A stretch of DNA of 64,000 bases from Acanthornis magna (lineage: Eukaryota; Chordata; Aves; Passeriformes; Acanthizidae), in NCBI GenBank assembly GCA_036785705.1, contig JAWUZG010000962.1:62001-126000 (forward strand), given 5' to 3'. Positions 61,601 to 64,000 of the stretch are shown in pieces. A program made the translations under genes and the position numbers. The notes under the pieces are model-generated. The model did no database searches and had not been told where the DNA came from. It was given only the letters and a program-made list of their open reading frames with translations. Every line of letters starts with the position of its first letter. Within the stretch, counting starts at the first letter, position 1.

Positions 61601-64000
61601 TAATTAATCTCTGGCTTTCCAAAAGCATTAAAAACGAGAAACAGCCTTCTAGACTGCCACCTTTTAGACTGATTTGGCCAGAATCGGTTTATTAAAGCAG
61701 CTTATCTATTTAACATCACGGGGACTACCAAGTGCATGTTCAGCTCTTCACAGATGAAGAGAACTGTTCCTCTAGCTCACGGCTGCTTCGCCCAAAACAG
61801 TCCCCAGACTTGAGTGGAAGTATTAACAGTAATAATCCATCAGCCAAAGGGAGGGAAGACTGCACATCTCACAGACCCACGAGTTCCATGAATGACTACA
61901 CAGCAGACAGCAAAATAAGCAGCAGTTAGCATAGAGACAGGGGGCATGAGAAAAAGCAATGTACTACAGGGGAAATCAGGCACATGATGAAGAACTAAAA
62001 AAATTTCATCAGGAATTTAAGTGAACTCTTCTATTGCTCTCATTCAAATCAATTCTCTCTGAGCAGAACACCTATAACACTGCACTTGCCTTGCAACTAG
62101 GTGACTACTAATTACTACCTGGACTGAGAAAGATGCTCCACTGTTTTAATACTTGAAAGAGAACAGGGTTGGCAACCTCTGTGTAATTAGTTTCCTATCA
62201 AGAGAAAGGATTTCAGATGTAGGATGCCTGAGGAGGAGGGAGAGAGGACAGCCTCTCTGTATATACAGACACATTTTTGTTCATTCTTTTCTCTCTGGTG
62301 ACCTCCCCTTTATCTTCCTGCACAAAGGCCCTCCATAATCTTGAAAATATAATCTCAACCATCAAGACAAACAGAGCCCACCAATAATATGCGTATTCCA
62401 CATTACCTTCACCACTTGCTCACAAGAAGGCTAAATTTTTGTGTGCAGTTCTGATCCAGAGTCAGCCCAGTGTAACATTGATGTTGGTGGTGCTACTCTG
62501 GTTACATTCTTATTATGTAAATTAAGGGGCCAAATTTTGCCTTAAAGAAGTACGAGATATGGTGCTCTTTCTGTAACACATGCTTTATTTGTGGCCTGCT
62601 ATTTTTTTCCCATTTTATCTCCTTAAAAGAACAACAATCTTTCTTTCTCATAGGGTAGAATCTAGAAAGGTTTCCTTTTCATAGAGATTGAACTGTTTCC
62701 TATAAACATTGTTTCTATTACATCTACATGATCTAAGATAATGGCTGTAATAGAAAATACAATGCAAAATAATGAGTGAGCTCATTTGAAATACAGGAGG
62801 CTTTGTCTTACTGGTAACAGCCAGAGGATGCCATAAAAGAAAACAATCCCTTAAAAATGCCAGACCACAAAAGCAGTCGATAGACATAACGATAAGCACT
62901 GGCTAATCAATAGTGATAAGTCAGTGCAACTCAGCTGACAGATGCTTCTTCAACAACAGTTTGTCTAATTCCTACCTCACTAGCATAAACATATCAGGCC
63001 AATGCCTTAATAAGAAAGCTCTTCAGTAGATAACATGGCAGCAGAATGAAGATGGTACCACACCACCCCCTTACCAATTACCTCGATCTCTTCTATATTT
63101 TGCAGAACAAGGCCTCCCCAGGGACACTGCTGACTACCAAAGCCTTATTTTTATATGAGGGTGGAGGACATAAGGAGAATCAACATTCCTTGTCAAAAGC
63201 AATTGAATGCTGCAGCACTCTGACATGCTTTCAGAGAATGCAGAAAAACATCAGCTAGCGAAGAAAGGGGACATCTGAATAACCACAGCCAATAAACCAC
63301 AGCTAACCAGAGCTGTCTCTAATAAAGAGGTAAAGAAAAAATAAGGAAAAGTTATTTACTAGACATTTGTTTTAAATGAAATGAAACAGCAAACACTCAG
63401 GTTGACCAATTTTTCAAGCATATTCATACACTTTCACAGCAGAAACTTATCTCTGTGTGTGTGCAGACTTAAACAATAAAAAAACTTTTTTAGCTACAAC
63501 AGGCTGCAAGAATAAGTCTTACCTTTTACAAATGAGGTTGTTCCTCACTCCCATCCATTTCCACATGATGCTGTGGGGGATCCTAGCTGCATCACTGTGA
63601 CCAGGCCACCTGACTTTTTGGGCTCACTTTGGTTTCTCCTGCTCTCTCCACTCACAAAGGCTCTTTCACCACCAAGTGCTCTCTGGCCTGTTCTCATTTC
63701 TCTCTATACCCCTGAGCTTTTGCTTCCCAGTTTGCCAAGGATAAGGATGTCCACTGCTTATTTGTGAAATTTTCAAATCTGCACTTTCCTGTGCACATCA
63801 ATGAGCAGCATTTAATTTTCTAGGGCTTCGCTGTTGCTGTGTCACACTGCACTCTCTGAACGATGGGATGGGCCACAAGTATCTACAGCTGTTCCACTTC
63901 TCCCAGGCTCCCTTCAAATAATATTTTTATTGCTTTTATTTCTTGTTTCTCATCTTTTAAGTGGATTCTAAGCTTCTAACACAAGAAAGCTGTTCTTAAA
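58608..64000. other. Non-coding stretch to window end
   Basis: No gene or interspersed repeat is recognised. 59250-59320 is strongly pyrimidine-rich on the + strand, followed by a (CA) run near 59328-59338. Open frames reach 112 codons (58599-58937) without recognisable content. A minus-strand donor-like TTGTAAAAG|GTAAGA at about 63520 has no convincing exon behind it. Confidence 0.45.

Noticed and set aside
1..64000. tRNA, rRNA, CRISPR array, bacterial operon or phage content
   Set aside because: I saw no cloverleaf with A/B boxes, no rRNA motifs, no regularly spaced identical repeats and no operon-like run of long open frames.

Overview
The window reads as non-coding DNA from a bird nuclear genome, most probably a songbird (passerine). 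The evidence is the repeat content: several truncated CR1 LINE copies, including the typical CR1 3' end with the short repeated tail GATTCTATGA, and two solo LTRs of endogenous retroviruses whose ends (TGTCGTGG... and, reversed, ...CCACGACA) match LTR families I know from passerine genomes. The species and chromosome cannot be named from the sequence. Base composition is AT-rich with a few GC-richer islands, CpG is scarce, and nothing bacterial, plasmid or phage-like is present.

I found no complete protein-coding gene, no rRNA or tRNA gene and no CRISPR array. The many short open frames are what chance gives in 64 kb. The best coding candidate is a 114-bp internal exon on the + strand (20590-20703) with a good polypyrimidine tract, CAG acceptor, open symmetric phase-2 frame and GT donor. 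It would make the window largely intronic for an unidentified host gene. Weaker exon-like segments lie at 24243-24433 (-), 18757-18918 (-), 28434-28593 (+) and 49442-49515 (+).

Layout: 1-4.3 kb holds a CR1 3' end, an exact 157-bp tandem duplication and an ancient CR1 reverse-transcriptase relic. From 4.3 to 20.5 kb is mostly featureless DNA with a GC-richer island near 9.3-9.9 kb. From 20.6 to 23.3 kb is the busiest part: the exon candidate, a 1,387-bp solo LTR with a 5-bp target duplication, a MIR-like relic and two CR1 pieces. From 23.3 to 37 kb is mostly featureless with a GGAA/TTCC microsatellite. From 37.4 to 39.8 kb are a block that looks like a conserved non-coding element, a 660-bp CR1 copy, a second CR1 scrap and an 11-bp-arm hairpin. 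From 40 to 57 kb is quiet DNA with old retroposon tails, an RFX-type palindrome and another ancient CR1 relic. At 58.1-58.6 kb is a second solo LTR in + orientation.

I see no undescribed biological system here. The observations most worth checking are the 20.6-kb exon, the exact 157-bp duplication, the internally triplicated LTR and the possible conserved non-coding blocks. No searches were run: family names come from recognising motifs and remembered consensus patterns, and exact element borders are approximate except where target duplications fix them.
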